From positions 124,001 through 188,000 of the forward strand of contig JAPYMA010000908.1 of assembly GCA_035041965.1 (NCBI GenBank): 64,000 nucleotides of DNA, in the 5' to 3' direction. Both the position numbers and the translations under genes were made by a program. The DNA comes from Anisakis pegreffii. Lineage: Eukaryota; Nematoda; Chromadorea; Rhabditida; Anisakidae. Each line of letters opens with the position of its first letter. The stretch's first letter is position 1. This document shows positions 12,020-24,543 of this stretch, in pieces. The notes under the pieces are model-generated. The model was not told where the DNA came from and made no database searches. It was given only the letters and a program-made list of their open reading frames with translations.

Positions 12020-12896
12020 ACTGCGATCACGAGCGGGAGTTATGCCATGACCGTGAGTGGAGGAGAATGGGTTGCTCCCCGTCAGGGCCGATTTGCACCC
12101 TTACTCCAATAGTTTGTCGTTATTTGTATAAACGTTGCAAGGCTGCTGAGAGTGGTAAGTTTGTCTAATGTTAACTGCTCTATATGACGCTTGCGTTTTC
12201 GAGATGTGTTCATTTACTTGTGTTCCTTGAATTCGATCAGTAATTTCAATGAAGAAGTGATGTTATCGCCTTATTTGAGACGATTAATTCGTTTGCTGAA
12301 ACACGACAGAATATCCTTAGTCTGGTTCAAGTCACGAAGAAAAAAATTGGAATTCTGGTTTGACTGAAATCATGGAAATGAACAAGAACAGAACAGCGCC
12401 AGTTTCGTTTGAAGGCGATGAATTTATCGTCAGATATAAACATTAAATCAAACAGGCAATGAAAACCACGCTATAGAAAGTGCACGATCGGAGGTAGAAT
12501 CAAGCTCGACCACATCGAAGGTGGAGCATAGTGCCATCAGCTTCGATAATCTTATGGGTATGTTACTTTCTAATCAATTATATGCACAGTTTTCTCTTGG
12601 ATTAGCTCACTAATGGGAAGCAGAGATACAGTAGGAAGTCGTGAGGGCATTGTTGTTCTCGTGAAGCGTCACGGCATTCTGTGAACCTTGATGAATAGAG
12701 TAGACTTTGATGCTCAACGGCGGAACGTTCGATGTAAGAGGCATTTAATTCGAAAATGCGGCAGCCATCAGAAGAGATGTCCTGACTCAGGACTACGGAG
12801 GAAAAGAAAAAAAGTTGCAGTGGTTTGAGTGTGCCCTGCATACCACTTACAGGCACTGTCATCATTCATATGATCCGTGTAAAGCCAGTGAAAGTG
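12020..12896 (+). CDS. cassette unit U2: C1, L, C2 (C2 frameshifted)
   Basis: C1 12020-12154 has six cysteines (CDHERELC start, CKAAES end), L 12477-12557 is open, and C2 is 12701-12896. C2 has seven A residues in the run after the GGAGGAAAAG motif where intact copies have six. The length becomes 196 instead of 195 bp and the frame is lost before the third cysteine. C1 and L remain intact in phase 1. If C2 is used, the product truncates; if it is skipped, symmetric phases keep the frame. U3 shares the same lesion. Confidence 0.5.
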
Positions 12897-13273
12897 GTAA
12901 TTTTTATATTGCTGATTGCTCTAACGGATTAAAGCACTCCGGCGGAACTTGTATTTCCCCAACTCGACTAGAAATGTCAACGAAGGAGTGAAATTTTCGC
13001 CAAACTTGGTGTGATAAATTCGTATCATAAAACCGGTCAGAACATCATCAGCTGATATTTCGTTCCATTACTCGAAAACAGCAAATAGATGGTTCAAAAT
13101 CGGAAACGATTGTTGTGAGGTTCTTCAATTTGTTCGTTTCACCTGGAAGTGGGCGATCAGAAGTCCGCACAGTTGTTGTGAAACACGCCAACTTTCTGTG
13201 GCTGGTCTTAAACAGATATTGAAACGAAGATGTTGAACGCCGACTTTTTAATTCATAAGATGTCTGCTTTGAG

Positions 13274-14150
13274 ACTGCGATCACGAGCGGCAGTTATGCC
13301 ATGAGCGTGAGTGGAGGAGAATGGGTTGCTCCCCGTCAGGGCCGATTTGCACCGTTACTCCAATAGTTTGTCGTTATTTGTATGACCGTTGCAAGGCTGC
13401 TGAGAGTGGTAAGTTTGTCTAATGTTAACTGTTCTATATGACGCTTGCGTTTTCGAGATGTGTTCATTTACTTGTGTTCCTTGAATTCGATCAGTAATTT
13501 CAATGAAGAAGTGATGTTATCGCCTTATTTGAGACGATTAATTCGTTTGCTGAAACACGACAGAATATCCTTAGTCTGGTTCAAGTCACGAAGAAAAAAA
13601 TTGGAATTCTGGTTTGACTGAAATCATGGAAATGAACAAGAACAGAACAGCGCCAGTTTCGTTTGAAGGCGATGAATTTATCGTCAGATATAAACATTAA
13701 ATCAAACAGGCAATGAAAACCACGCTATAGAAAGTGCACGATCGGAGGTAGAATCAAGCTCGACCACATCGAAGGTGGAGCATAGTGCCATCAGCTTCGA
13801 TAATCTTATGGGTATGTTACTTTCTAATCAATTATATGCACAGTTTTCTCTTGGATTAGCTCACTAATGGGAAGCAGAGATACAGTAGGAAGTCGTGAGG
13901 GCTTTGTTGTTCTCGTGAAGCGTCACGGCATTCTGTGAACCTTGATGAATAGAGTAGACTTTGATGCTCAACGGCGGAACGTTCGATGTAAGAGGCATTT
14001 AATTCGAAAATGCGGCAGCCATCAGAAGAGATGTCCTGACTCAGGACTACGGAGGAAAAGAAAAAAAGTTGCAGTGGTTTGAGTGTGCCCTGCATACCAC
14101 TTACAGGCACTGTCATCATTCATATGATCTATGTAAAGCCAGTAAAGGTG
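13274..14150 (+). CDS. cassette unit U3: C1, L, C2 (C2 frameshifted)
   Basis: C1 is 13274-13408, L 13731-13811 and C2 13955-14150. Offsets to U2 are 1254 bp for every exon, showing recent tandem duplication. C1 and L are open with good splice sites. C2 carries the same extra A as U2, so the lesion arose once and was copied. Confidence 0.5.
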
Positions 14151-14527
14151 GTAATTTTTATATTGCTGATTGCTCTAACGGATTCAAGCACTCCGGCGGA
14201 ACTTGTATTTCCCCAACTCGACCAGAAATGTCAACGAAGGAGTGAAATTTTCGCCAAACTTGGTGTGATAAATTCGTATCATAAAACCGGTCAGAACATC
14301 ATCAGCTGATATTTCGTTCCATTACTCGAAAACAGCAAATAGATGGTTCAAAATCGGAAACGATTGTTGTGAGGTTCTTCAATTTGTTCGTTTCACCTGG
14401 AAGTGGGCGATCAGAAGTCCGCACAGTTGTTGTGAAACACGCCAACTTTCTGTGGCTGGTCCTAAACAGATATTGAAACAAAGATGTTGAACGCCGACTT
14501 TTTAATTCAAAAGATGTCTACTTTCAG

Positions 14528-15403
14528 ACTGCGATCACGAACGGCAGTTATGCAGTGAGCGTGAGTGGAGGAGAGTGGGTTGCTCCCCGTCAGGGCCGAT
14601 TTGCACCGTTACTCCAATAGTTTGTCGTTATTTGTATGACCGTTGCAAGGCTGCTGAGAGTGGTAAGTTTGTCTAATGTTAACTGCTCTATATGACGCTT
14701 GCGTTTTCGAGATGTGTTCATTTACTTGTGTTCCTTGAATTCGATCAGTAATTTCAATGAAGAAGTGATGTTATCGCCTTATTTGAGACGATTAATTCGT
14801 TTGCTGAAACACGACAGAATATCCTTAGTCTGGTTCAAGTCACGAAGAAAAAAATTGGAATTCTGGTTTGACTGAAATCATGGAAATGAACAAGAACAGA
14901 ACAGCGCCAGTTTCGTTTGAAGGCGATGAATTTATCGTCAGATATAAACATTAAATCAAACAGGCAATGAAAACCACGCTATAGAAAGTGCACGATCGGA
15001 GGTAGAATCAAGCTCGACCACATCGAAGGTGGAGCTTAGTGCCATCAGCTTCGATAATCTTATGGGTATGTTACTTTCTAATTAATTATATGCGCAGTTT
15101 TCTCTTGGATTAGCTCACTAATGGGAAGCAGAGATACAGTAGGAAGTCGTGAGGGCTTTGTTGTTCTCGTGAAGCGTCACGGCATTCTGTGAACCTTGAT
15201 GAATAGAGTAGACTTTGATGCTCAACGGCGGAACGTTCGATGTAAGAGGCATTTAATTCGAAAATGCGGCAGCCATCAGAAGAGATGTCCTGACGCAGGA
15301 CTACGGAGGAAAAGAAAAAAGTTGCAGTGGTTTGAGTGTGCCTTGCATACCACTTACAGGCACTGTCATCATTCATATGATCTATGTAAAGCCAGTGAAA
15401 GTG
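14528..15403 (+). CDS. cassette unit U4: C1, L, C2 intact
   Basis: C1 14528-14662 has a ctttcag acceptor, a stronger consensus than the ctttgag of its neighbours. L is 14985-15065. C2 15209-15403 is 195 bp with the six-A run and an open frame through CHHSYDLCKASES. All are phase 1-1. C1 encodes CSEREWRRVGCSPSGPIC in its middle. Confidence 0.6.
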
Positions 15404-15780
15404 GTAATTTTTATATTGCTGATTGCTCTAACGGATTCAAGCACTCCGGCGGAACTTGTATTTCCCCAACTCGACCAGAAATGTCAACGAAGGAGTGAAA
15501 TTTTCGCCAAACTTGGTGTGATAAATTCGTACCATAAAACCGGTCAGAACATCATCAGCTGATATTTCGTTCCATTACTCGAAAACAGCAAATAGATGGT
15601 TCAAAATCGGAAACGATTGTTGTGAGGTTCTTCAATTTGTTCGTTTCACCTGGAAGTGGGCGATCAGAAGTCCGCACAGTTGTTGTGAAACACGCCAACT
15701 TTCTGTGGCTGGTCCTAAACAGATATTGAAACAAAGATGTTGAACGCCGACTTTTTAATTCAAAAGATGTCTACTTTGAG

Positions 15781-16656
15781 ACTGCGATCACGAACGGCAG
15801 TTATGCAGTGAGCGTGAGTGGAGGAGAGTGGGTTGCTCCCCGTCAGGGCCGATTTGCACCGTTACTCCAATAGTTTGTCGTTATTTGTATGAACGTTGCA
15901 AGGCTGCTGAGAGTGGTAAGTTTGCCTAATGTTAACTGCTCTATATGACGCTTGCGTTTTCGAGATGTGTTCATTTACTTGTGTTCCTTGAATTCGATCA
16001 GTAATTTCAATGAAGAAGTGATGTTATCGCCTTATTTGAGACGATTAATTCGTTTGCTGAAACACGACAGAATATCCTTAGTCTGGTTCAAGTCACGAAG
16101 AAAAAAATTGGAATTCTGGTTTGACTGAAATCATGGAAATGAACAAGAACAGAACAGCGCCAGTTTCGTTTGAAGGCGATGAATTTATCGTCAGATATAA
16201 ACATTAAATCAAACAGGCAATGAAAACCACGCTATAGAAAGTGCACGATCGGAGGTAGAATCAAGCTCGACCACATCGAAGGTGGAGCTTAGTGCCATCA
16301 GCTTCGATAATCTTATGGGTATGTTACTTTCTAATTAATTATATGCACAGTTTTCTCTTGGATTAGCTCACTAATGGGAAGCAGAGATACAGTAGGAAGT
16401 CGTGAGGGCATTGTTGTTGTCGTGAAGCGTCACGGCATTCTGTGAACGTTGATGAATAGAGTAGACTTTGATGCTCAACGGCGGAACGTTCGATGTAAGA
16501 GGCATTTAATTCGAAAATGCGGCAGCCATCAGAAGAGATGTCCTGACGCAGGACTACGGAGGAAAAGAAAAAAGTTGCAGTGGTTTGAGTGTGCCTTGCA
16601 TACCACTTACAGGCACTGTCATCATTCATATGATCTATGTAAAGCCAGTGAAAGTG
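15781..16656 (+). CDS. cassette unit U5: C1, L, C2 intact
   Basis: C1 is 15781-15915, L 16238-16318 and C2 16462-16656. It is nearly identical to U4 at 1253 bp offset. All frames are open and all splice sites fit phase 1. Confidence 0.6.
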
Positions 16657-17033
16657 GTAATTTTTATATTGCTGATTGCTCTAACGGATTCAAGCACTCC
16701 GGCGGAACTTGTATTTCCCCAACTCGACTAGAAATGTCAACGAAGGAGTGAAATTTTCGCCAAACATGGTGTGATAAATTCGTATCATAAAACCGGTCAG
16801 AACATCATCAGCTGATATTTCGTTCCATTACTCGAAAACAGCAAATAGATGGTTCAAAATCGGAAACGATTGTTGTGAGGTTCTTCAATTTGTTCGTTTC
16901 ACCTGGAAGTGGGCGATCAGAAGTCCGCACAGTTGTTGTGAAACACGCCAACTTTCTGTGGCTGGTCCTAAACAGATATTGAAACAAAGATGTTGAACGC
17001 CGACTTTTTAATTCAAAAGATGTCTACTTTGAG

Positions 17034-17984
17034 ACTGCGATCACGAGCGGCAGTTATGCAGTGAGCGTGAGTGGAGGAGAATGGGTTGCTCCCCGTCAGT
17101 GCCGATTTGCACCGTTACTCCAATAGTTTGTCGTTATTTGCATAAACGTTGCAAGGCTGCTGAGAGTGGTAAGTTTGGCAATGGTTAACTGTTCTATATG
17201 ATGCTCGCGTTTTCGAGATGCGTTAATTTACTTGCGTTTCTTGAATTCGATCAGCAATTTCAATGAAGAAGTGATGTTATCGCCACACTTGAGATAATGA
17301 GTTCTCTTCCTGAAACACGACAGAATATCATTAGTCTGTAAAAGCCGAGAATGTTTTAGGATGCTGGTTGCTCTGCTAGATTCTCACGAAATGGAGATAA
17401 ATAAATTTTTTTGCATGTGCTCCCTTAACTTTCATCAGCAATTTCACTGAATGGATGAGTACTTCGTTACTCAAGGACAGAACAAGGACAATTTCTGTTG
17501 AAGGCGATAAGTTTATCATCAGATATAAGCATCAGATAAAACAGGCAATGAACACTACATTGTAGAAAGTGCACGATCGGAGGTAGAATCAAGCTCGACC
17601 ACATCGAAGGTGGAGCTTAGTACCATCAGCTTCGATAATCTTATGGGTATGTTACTTTCTAATTAATTATATGCACAGTTTTCTCTTGGATTAGCTCACT
17701 AATGGGAAGCAGAGATACAGTAGGAAGTCGTGAGGGCATTGTTGTTGTCGTGAAGCGTCACGGCATTCTGTGAACCTTGACGAATAAAGTAGACTATGAT
17801 GCTCAACGGCGGAACGTTCGATGTAAGAGGTATTTAATTCGAAAATGCGGCAGCCATCAGAAGAGATGTCCTGACGCAGGACTACGGAGGAAAAGAAAAA
17901 AGTTGCAGTGGTTTGAGTGTGCCTTGCATACCACTTACAGGCACTGTCATCATTCATATGATCTATGTAAGGCCAATGAAAGTG
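17034..17984 (+). CDS. cassette unit U6: C1, L, C2 intact, recombinant intron
   Basis: C1 is 17034-17168, L 17566-17646 (tgtag acceptor) and C2 17790-17984, all open and phase 1. The intron between C1 and L (about 17.3-17.56 kb) is not the usual unit sequence. It carries the gatgctggttgctctgct block and the gcatcagataaaacaggcaa block of the 465-bp array at 20.1-23.6 kb. This explains the longer spacing (1328 bp to the next C1) and points to recombination between the two arrays. Confidence 0.6.
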
Positions 17985-18361
17985 GTAATTTTTATATTGC
18001 TGATTGCTCTAACGGATTCAAGCACTCCGGCGGAACTTGTATTTCCCCAACTCGACTAGAAATGTCAACGAAGGAGTGAAATTTTCGCCAAACATGGTGT
18101 GATAAATTCGTATCATAAAACCGGTCAGAACATCATCAGCTGATATTTCGTTCCATTCCTCGAAAACAGCAAATAGATGGTTCAAAATCGGAAACGATTG
18201 TTGTGAGGTTCTTCAATTTGTTCGTTTCACCTGGAAGTGGGCGATCAGAAGTCCGCACAGTTGTTGTGAAACACGCCAACTTTCTGTGGCTGGTCCTAAA
18301 CAGATATTGAAACAAAGATGTTGAACGCCGACTTTTTAATTCAAAAGATGTCTACTTTGAG

Positions 18362-18496
18362 ACTGCGATCACGACCGGCAGTTATGCAGTGAGCGTGAGT
18401 GGAGGAGAATGGGTTGCTCCCCGTCAGTGCCGATTTGCACCGTTACTCCAATAGTTTGTCGTTATTTGCATAAACGTTGCAAGGCTGCTGAGAGTG
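18362..18496 (+). CDS. cassette unit U7: lone C1 exon
   Basis: Intact six-cysteine exon (CDHDRQLC start), phase 1-1, with a gtaagt donor. Its L and C2 partners are replaced by sequence of the other array type and then by the diverged pair at 19009-19416. Confidence 0.6.
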
Positions 18497-19008
18497 GTAA
18501 GTTTGGCAATGGTTAACTGTTCTATATGATGCTCGCGTTTTCGAGATGCGTTAATTTACTTGCGTTTCTTGAATTCGATCAGCAATTTCAATGAAGAAGT
18601 GATGTTTTCGCCACACTTGAGATGATGAGTTCTCATCCTGAAACACGACAGAATATCATTAGTCTGTGTAAAGCCGAGAATTTTTTATGATGCTGGTTGC
18701 TCTGCTGGATTCTCACGAAATGGAGATAAACAGCAAAATGTTGGTTCAGAATCCGGGAAGCACAATGTGCAGTTCATCGATTTGTTCTCTTTAGCTCGTA
18801 TTGGATGAACAAATATCCGCGTAACTCAGTGATAATCTACTCACCTTCCACAACCTTCACAATGAAACCGTTTTAAATTGTTGGTCCATAAATGCCTTGC
18901 AAATAATGAGAAGAACCGTAAGGAACACCTAAGAAATGGAATGTTTAGATTTAAAATTTATAACGGAATCTTGATTTGAAGGACGAACTAACATTTCACT
19001 TACAAAAG

Positions 19009-19416
19009 GCAATCCGTCACCGACGAAATCAAGCTCAAACTCATCTGATGTCGAGCGTACAATCAATAACTCTGAAAATTCTGTGGGTCAGGTTTGCTCT
19101 CTCTGACTCCTTGGACATTGTCCTCTCCAAACAGCTCATTAATAGAAAGCAAACATAAAGCAGAAAGTCATTTGTGTGTTGTTGTTTTCAAGAAGTAACA
19201 CCACTTGCCGTGATTGTTAACGAATGAAGTACTGTTTGATGTTCAACGACGGAATGCTTCGATGCAAAAGGCGTTTATTTTGAGAATGCGACAGTCAGCT
19301 AAGGAGATGTCTGAAGCACAAAAGAAGTTGCCATTTTTTGACTGGGCCTTGCTTACCACTTCGACTGGACTGCTATCGTTCACATGACGTATGTAAAGCT
19401 GATAAATTTTTAAATG
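19009..19416 (+). CDS. diverged L exon and six-cysteine exon
   Basis: L is 19009-19086 (after tacaaaag, ending G|gtcagg, a weak donor), reading NPSPTKSSSNSSDVERTINN. The cysteine exon is 19285-19416 (after ttattttgag, ending G|gtaaat). Its spacing is perfectly regular, C-x6 five times: CDSQLRRC, LKHKRSC, HFLTGPC, LPLRLDC, YRSHDVC. It is open and phase 1-1. This is the cleanest version of the module. Confidence 0.6.
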
Positions 19417-19803
19417 GTAAATTTTTATAATGTTGATTGCTGTACTGGATTTGTGCGCTCTAGCGACACGTAGTTTTATTTGCGTTTCCTCAATTCGTCT
19501 AGAAAATTGAGTGAAGGAATGAAATTACAGACAAATTTCATATACTAAATTCATTTCATTAAGCCGTTTAAAATACCTTAAGCAGTTTTCTCGTTCTATA
19601 TACTTGAAAACAGCGAAACTCCACTTCAAAATAAGAAAAGGTTGTTGCAGAGTTCTTCATCGTTTTCGTTTCACCTAAAATGTGGATGGTACTAGTCCAC
19701 ACAGCTATCGCGAAACGTCCCTACTTTCTGTAATGTACACAAAACAGACAGCGTTTGACGTTGAACGCAGCCTGTTGCATTTAAAAGGACGTCTTTTTTT
19801 AAG

Positions 19804-19929
19804 ACTGTGATCGTGAGCTGCCGCTATGCAGTCGACATGAGCTTAGAAGTTGCGCCTTAAGGGGGAATTGCTCCGTAACTCCAGAACGTTGTCACTATTT
19901 ATATGGCCGATGCGATGTTGCTGAGAGTG
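19804..19929 (+). CDS. diverged C1 exon
   Basis: Entered after tttttttaag, ending G|gtaagt; 126 bp, phase 1-1. Six cysteines are spaced 6, 7, 6, 6, 6 (CDRELPLC start, CHYLYGRCDVAES end). It closes the C-L-C order with the exons at 19009 and 19285. Confidence 0.6.
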
Positions 19930-20089
19930 GTAAGTTGCCTATTATTGACTGCTCTGTCTGATGCGCGTGCTATGAGATAGGTTCAGAATACCCGACAGAA
20001 CATCCTTACTCTGACGGAAGTCACGAAAAAAATTGGAATTCTCGTTTGACTAAGATTATCGAACTGAACAAGATTAGAACAATTACAAT

Positions 20090-23000
20090 TTTGTTACTAG
20101 GCGATATGTTTATCATCAGGTATAAGCATTATATAAAACAGGGAACATTATAGAAAGTGCCAGATCGGAGGTGGAATCGAGCTCGAGTACGTCCGAGGTG
20201 GAGCGTAGTGCCACCAACTCTCAAGATATTGCGGGTTTGTTAGTTTTTATCTGTTTACAGGGGTAGTTTTGTTTATCGAATATGCGGCACTAAGCTGAAC
20301 ACATGTCTTTACGATCTATGGACATTTTGCGGTATCCTTGCGATGCCTTGCTTGAAGATTCTTAACGGGAGCTAGGCTTCACGTCATTTGTGTAAAGCCG
20401 CTAATTTTTCATGATGCTGGTTGCTCTGCTGGATTCTCACGAAATGGAGATAAATACATTTTCTTTTGCATGTGCTCCCTTAACTTTCATCAGCAATTTC
20501 ACTGAATGAATGAGTTCTTCGTTACTCAAGGACAGAACAAGGACAATTTCTGTTGTAGGCGATAAGTTTATCATCAGATATAAGCATCAGATAAAACAGG
20601 CAATGAACACTACATTGTAGAAAGTGCTAGATCGGAGGTGGAATCGAGCTCGAGTACGTCCGAGGTGGAGCGTAGTGCCACCAACTCTCAAGATATTGCG
20701 GGTTTGTTAGTTTTTATCTGTTTACAGGGGTAGTTTTGTTCATCGAATACGCGGCAGTAAGCTGAACACATGTCTTTACGACCTATGGACATTTTGCGGT
20801 ATCCTTGCGATGCCTTGCTTGAAGATTCTTAACGGGAGCTAGCCTTCATGTCATTTGTGTGAGGCCGGTAATTTTTCATGATGCTGGTTGCTCTGCTGGA
20901 TTCTCACGAAATGGAGATAAATACATTTTTTTGCATGTGCACCCTTAACTTTCATCGGCAATTTCACTGAATAAATGAGTTCCTCGTTACTCATGGACAG
21001 AATAAGGACCATTTCTGTTGAAGGCGATAAGTTTATCATCAGATATAAGCATCAGATAAAACAGGCAATGAACTCTGCATTGCAGAAAGTGCTAGATCGA
21101 AGGTGGAATCGAGCTCGAGTACGTCCGAGGAGGAGCGTAGTGCCACCAACTCTCAAGATATTGCGGGTTTGTTAGTTTTTATCTGTTTACAGGGGTACAT
21201 TTGTTTATCGAATGCGCGGCAGTAAGCTGAACACATGTCTTTACGACCTATGGACATTTTGTGGTATCCTTGCGATGCCTTGCTTGAAGAATCTTAACGG
21301 GAGCTAGGCTTCACGTCATTTGTGTAAAGCCGGTAATTTTTCATGATGCTGGTTGCTCTGCTGGATTCTCACGAAATGGAGATAAATACATTTTCTTTTG
21401 CATGTGCTGCCTTAACTTTCATCAGCAATTTCACTGAATGAATGAGTTCTTCGTTACTCAATGACAGAACAAGGACCATTTCTGTTGAAGGCGATAAGTT
21501 TGTCATCAGATATAAGCATCAGATAAAACAGGCAATGAACGCTACATTGTAGAAAGTGCTAGATCGGAGGTGGAATCGAGCTCGAGTACGTCCGATGTGG
21601 AGCGTAGTGCCACCAACTCTCAAGATATTGCGGGTTTTTTAGTATTGATCCGTTTACGGGGTTAGTTTTGTTTATCGAATATGCGGCAGTAAGCTGAACA
21701 CGTGTCTTTACGACCAATGGATATTTTGCGGTATCCTTGCGATGCGTTGCTTGATGATTCTTAACGGAGCTAGGCTTCACGTCATTTGTGCAAAGCCGGT
21801 AATTTGTCATGATGCTGGTTGCTCTGCTGGATTCTCACGAAATGGAGATAAATACATTTTTTTGCATGTGGTCCCTTAACTTTCATCAGCAATTTCACTG
21901 AATGAATGAGTTCTTCGTTACTCAAGGAAACTATGAGGACAATTTATGTTGAAGGCGATAAGTTTATCATCAGATATAAGCATCAGATAAAGCAGGCAAT
22001 GAAAACTACATTGTAGAAAGTGCTAGATCGGAGGTGGAATCGAGCTCGAGTAGGTCCGATGTGGAGCGTATTGCCACCAACTCTCAAGATATTGCGGGTT
22101 ATTTAGTATTGATCCGTTTACGGGGTTAGTTATGTTTATCGAATATGCGGCAGAAAGCTGAACACGTGTCTTTACGACCTATGGATATTTTGCGGTATCA
22201 TTGCGATGCGTTGCTTCAAGATTCTTAACGGCAGCTAGGCTTCACGTCATTTGTGTAAAGCCGGTAACTTTTCATGATGCTGGTTGCTCTGCTGGATTCT
22301 GACGGAATGTAGATAAATACATTTTTTTGCATGTGCTCCCTTAACTTTCATCAGCAGTTTCACTGAATGAATGAGTTCTTAGTTACTCAAGGACAATTTC
22401 TGTTGAACGCGATAAGTTTATCATCAGATATAAGCATCAGATAAAACAGGCAATGAACACTACATTGTAGAAAGTGCTAGATCGGAGGTGGAATCGAGCT
22501 CGAGTACGTCCGAGGTGGAGCGTAGTGCCACCAACTCTCAAGATATTGCGGGTTTGTTAGTTTTTATCTGTTTACGGGGGTGGATGTGTTTATCGAATGC
22601 GCGGCAGTAAGCTGAACACATGTCTTTACGACCCATGGACATTTTCGGTACCCTTGCGATGCCTTGCTTGAAGATTCATAACGGTAGCTAGGCTTCACGT
22701 CATTTGTGTAAAGCCTGTAATTTTTCATGATGCTGGTTGCTCTGCTGGATTCTCACGATATGGAGATAAATACATTTTCTTTTGCATGTGCTCCCTTAAC
22801 TTTCATCAGCAATTTCACTAAATGAATGAGTTCTTCGTTACTCAAGGACAGAACAAGGACAATTTCTGTTGATGGCGATAATTTTATCATCAGATATAAG
22901 CATCAGATAAAACAGGCAATGAACACTACATTGTAGAAAGTGCTAAATCGGAGGTGGAATCGAGCTCGAGTAGGTCCGAGGTGGAGCGTAGTGCCACCAA

Positions 23001-23600
23001 CTCTCAAGATATTGCGGGTTTGTTAGTTTTTATCTGTTTACAGGGGTAGTTTTGTTTATCGAATATGTGGCAGTAAGCTGAACACATGTCTTTACGACCT
23101 ATGGACATTTTGCGGTATCCTTGCGATGCCTTGCTTGAAGATTCTTAACAGGAGCTAGGCTTCATGTCATTTGTGTAAAGCCGGTAATTTTTCACGACGC
23201 TGATTGCTCTGCTGGATTCTCACGAAATGGAGATAAATACATTTTTTTTTGCATGTGCTCCCTTAATGTTCATCAGCAGTTTCACTGAATGAATGAGTTC
23301 TTCGTTACTCAAGGACAATTTCTGTTGAAGGCGATAAGTTTATCATCAGATATAAGCATCAGATGAAACAGGCAATGAACACTGCATTATAGAAAGTGCT
23401 AGATCGGAGGTGGAATCGAGCTCGAGTACGTCCGAGGTGGAGCGTAGTGCCACCAACTCTCAAGATATTGCGGGTTTGTTAGTTTTTGTCTGTTTACAGG
23501 GGCAGTTTTGTTTATCTAATATGGTGCAGTAAGCTGAACACATGTCTTTACGATCTATGGACATTTTGCGGTATCCTTGCGATGCCTTGCATGAAGATTC
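20090..23600 (+). repeat. tandem array of about 465-bp units
   Basis: Unit starts measured at the L exon are 467, 465, 467, 464, 454, 466 and 456 bp apart. Each unit has an L exon, an intron, a cysteine-exon relic starting tgcggcagtaagctgaac, and a conserved intron block gatgctggttgctctgct. The relic has lost its acceptor, and a TAG (in agctaggcttc) replaces the fifth cysteine in all seven full copies. The eighth unit is cut off near 23.6 kb. Confidence 0.75.
20154..23473 (+). CDS. eight tandem Ser/Thr-rich linker (L) exons
   Basis: The exons begin at 20154, 20621, 21086, 21553, 22017, 22471, 22937 and 23393, each 81 bp. Each is entered after tag or cag and ends G|gtttgt or a close variant. 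Each reads SARSEVESSSSTSEVERSAT then NSQDIA, with substitutions but no stop. All are phase 1-1, so joined they would give a repeat of 27 residues rich in Ser, Thr and Glu, plausibly O-glycosylated. Copies at 21553 and 22017 have weaker donors (gttttt, gttatt). The companion cysteine exon in every unit is decayed. No transcript evidence is available. Confidence 0.45.
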
Positions 23601-23877
23601 GGTTTTTTACTCTCGAAAACAGCAAAACGTTGGTTCAGAATCCGGGAAGCGCAATATGCAGTTTATTGATTGTTTTGTTCAGCTGGATGAACAAGTATCC
23701 GCGTTACCCAATGATAATCTACTCACTCTTTACAACCTTCACCATGAAATCGTTCTAAATTATTAATCCATAAATGCTTTGCAATGAGAAGAACCGTAAG
23801 GAACACCTAAGAAACAGAATGTATAGATTTGATAATTATAACGAAATCTTGATTTGAACGATGAACCAACACTTCAG

Positions 23878-24267
23878 TTACTGATGGCGATGCCTCGCCG
23901 ACAAAATCAATCTCTATCTCATCGGATGTCGGGCGTACTATCAGTAACTCTGGAAATTCTGTGGGTCAGTTATGCTCTCTCCGACTACCTGTACATTGTC
24001 CTCTTGAAACAGCTCATTAATAGAAAGCATACATACAGGAGAAAGTCATTTGTGTGTTGTTGTTGTCATGAAGCAACACCACTTTCTGTGATTGTTGACG
24101 AATGAAGTAGACTTTGATGTTCAACGGTTTATTTTGAGACTGCGGCTGTCAGCTGATGAATTGTCTCGACGATAAGGAGAAAAGTTGCGGTGGTTTCAGT
24201 GTGACCTGCTTATCATTTTCACGGGACTGTTATCGTTCGTATGACCTATGTGAAGCTGGTAAAATAG
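23878..24267 (+). CDS. diverged L exon and cysteine exon
   Basis: L is 23878-23964 (after acttcag, ending G|gtcagt; 87 bp), reading TDGDASPTKSISISSDVGRT. The cysteine exon is 24139-24267 (after tattttgag, ending G|gtagat). It holds DCGCQLMNCLDDKEKSCGGF and then CLSFSRDCYRSYDLCEA, seven cysteines in total. It is open and phase 1-1. It is paralogous to the pair at 19009-19416. Confidence 0.6.
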
Positions 24268-24543
24268 GTAGATTTTATAATATTGATTGCTCTAGTGGAT
24301 TTATGCGCTCCCGTGACACTTACATTTATTTTGGATTCCCCGACCAGTCCAAAAATTTTAATAAAGGAGTGAAGTTGATATAATAAGTTCGTTTCATAAA
24401 ACCATGACATAAAGTTGGAATTTTGGTTTATTTGGAGCGTCGGATTGAACAGGAACAGAACAACTACAATTTCTTTTGAAAGCGTTTAGTTTATCACCAG
24501 ATATAAGCATTATACAAAGCAGGCAATGGACACTACGTTATAG

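Noticed and set aside
12602..12865. Repeated minus-strand frames of 87-111 residues opposite the C2 exons (also at 5509, 13856, 15110, 16363, 17691)
   Set aside because: They are the complement of the cysteine exons. The plus strand has matching splice sites, phase and cysteine spacing, so the minus frames are shadows copied with the unit.
20090..23600. CRISPR-like regular repeat
   Set aside because: The units are about 465 bp of exon and intron sequence with no short repeat and spacer alternation; this is eukaryotic tandem duplication.
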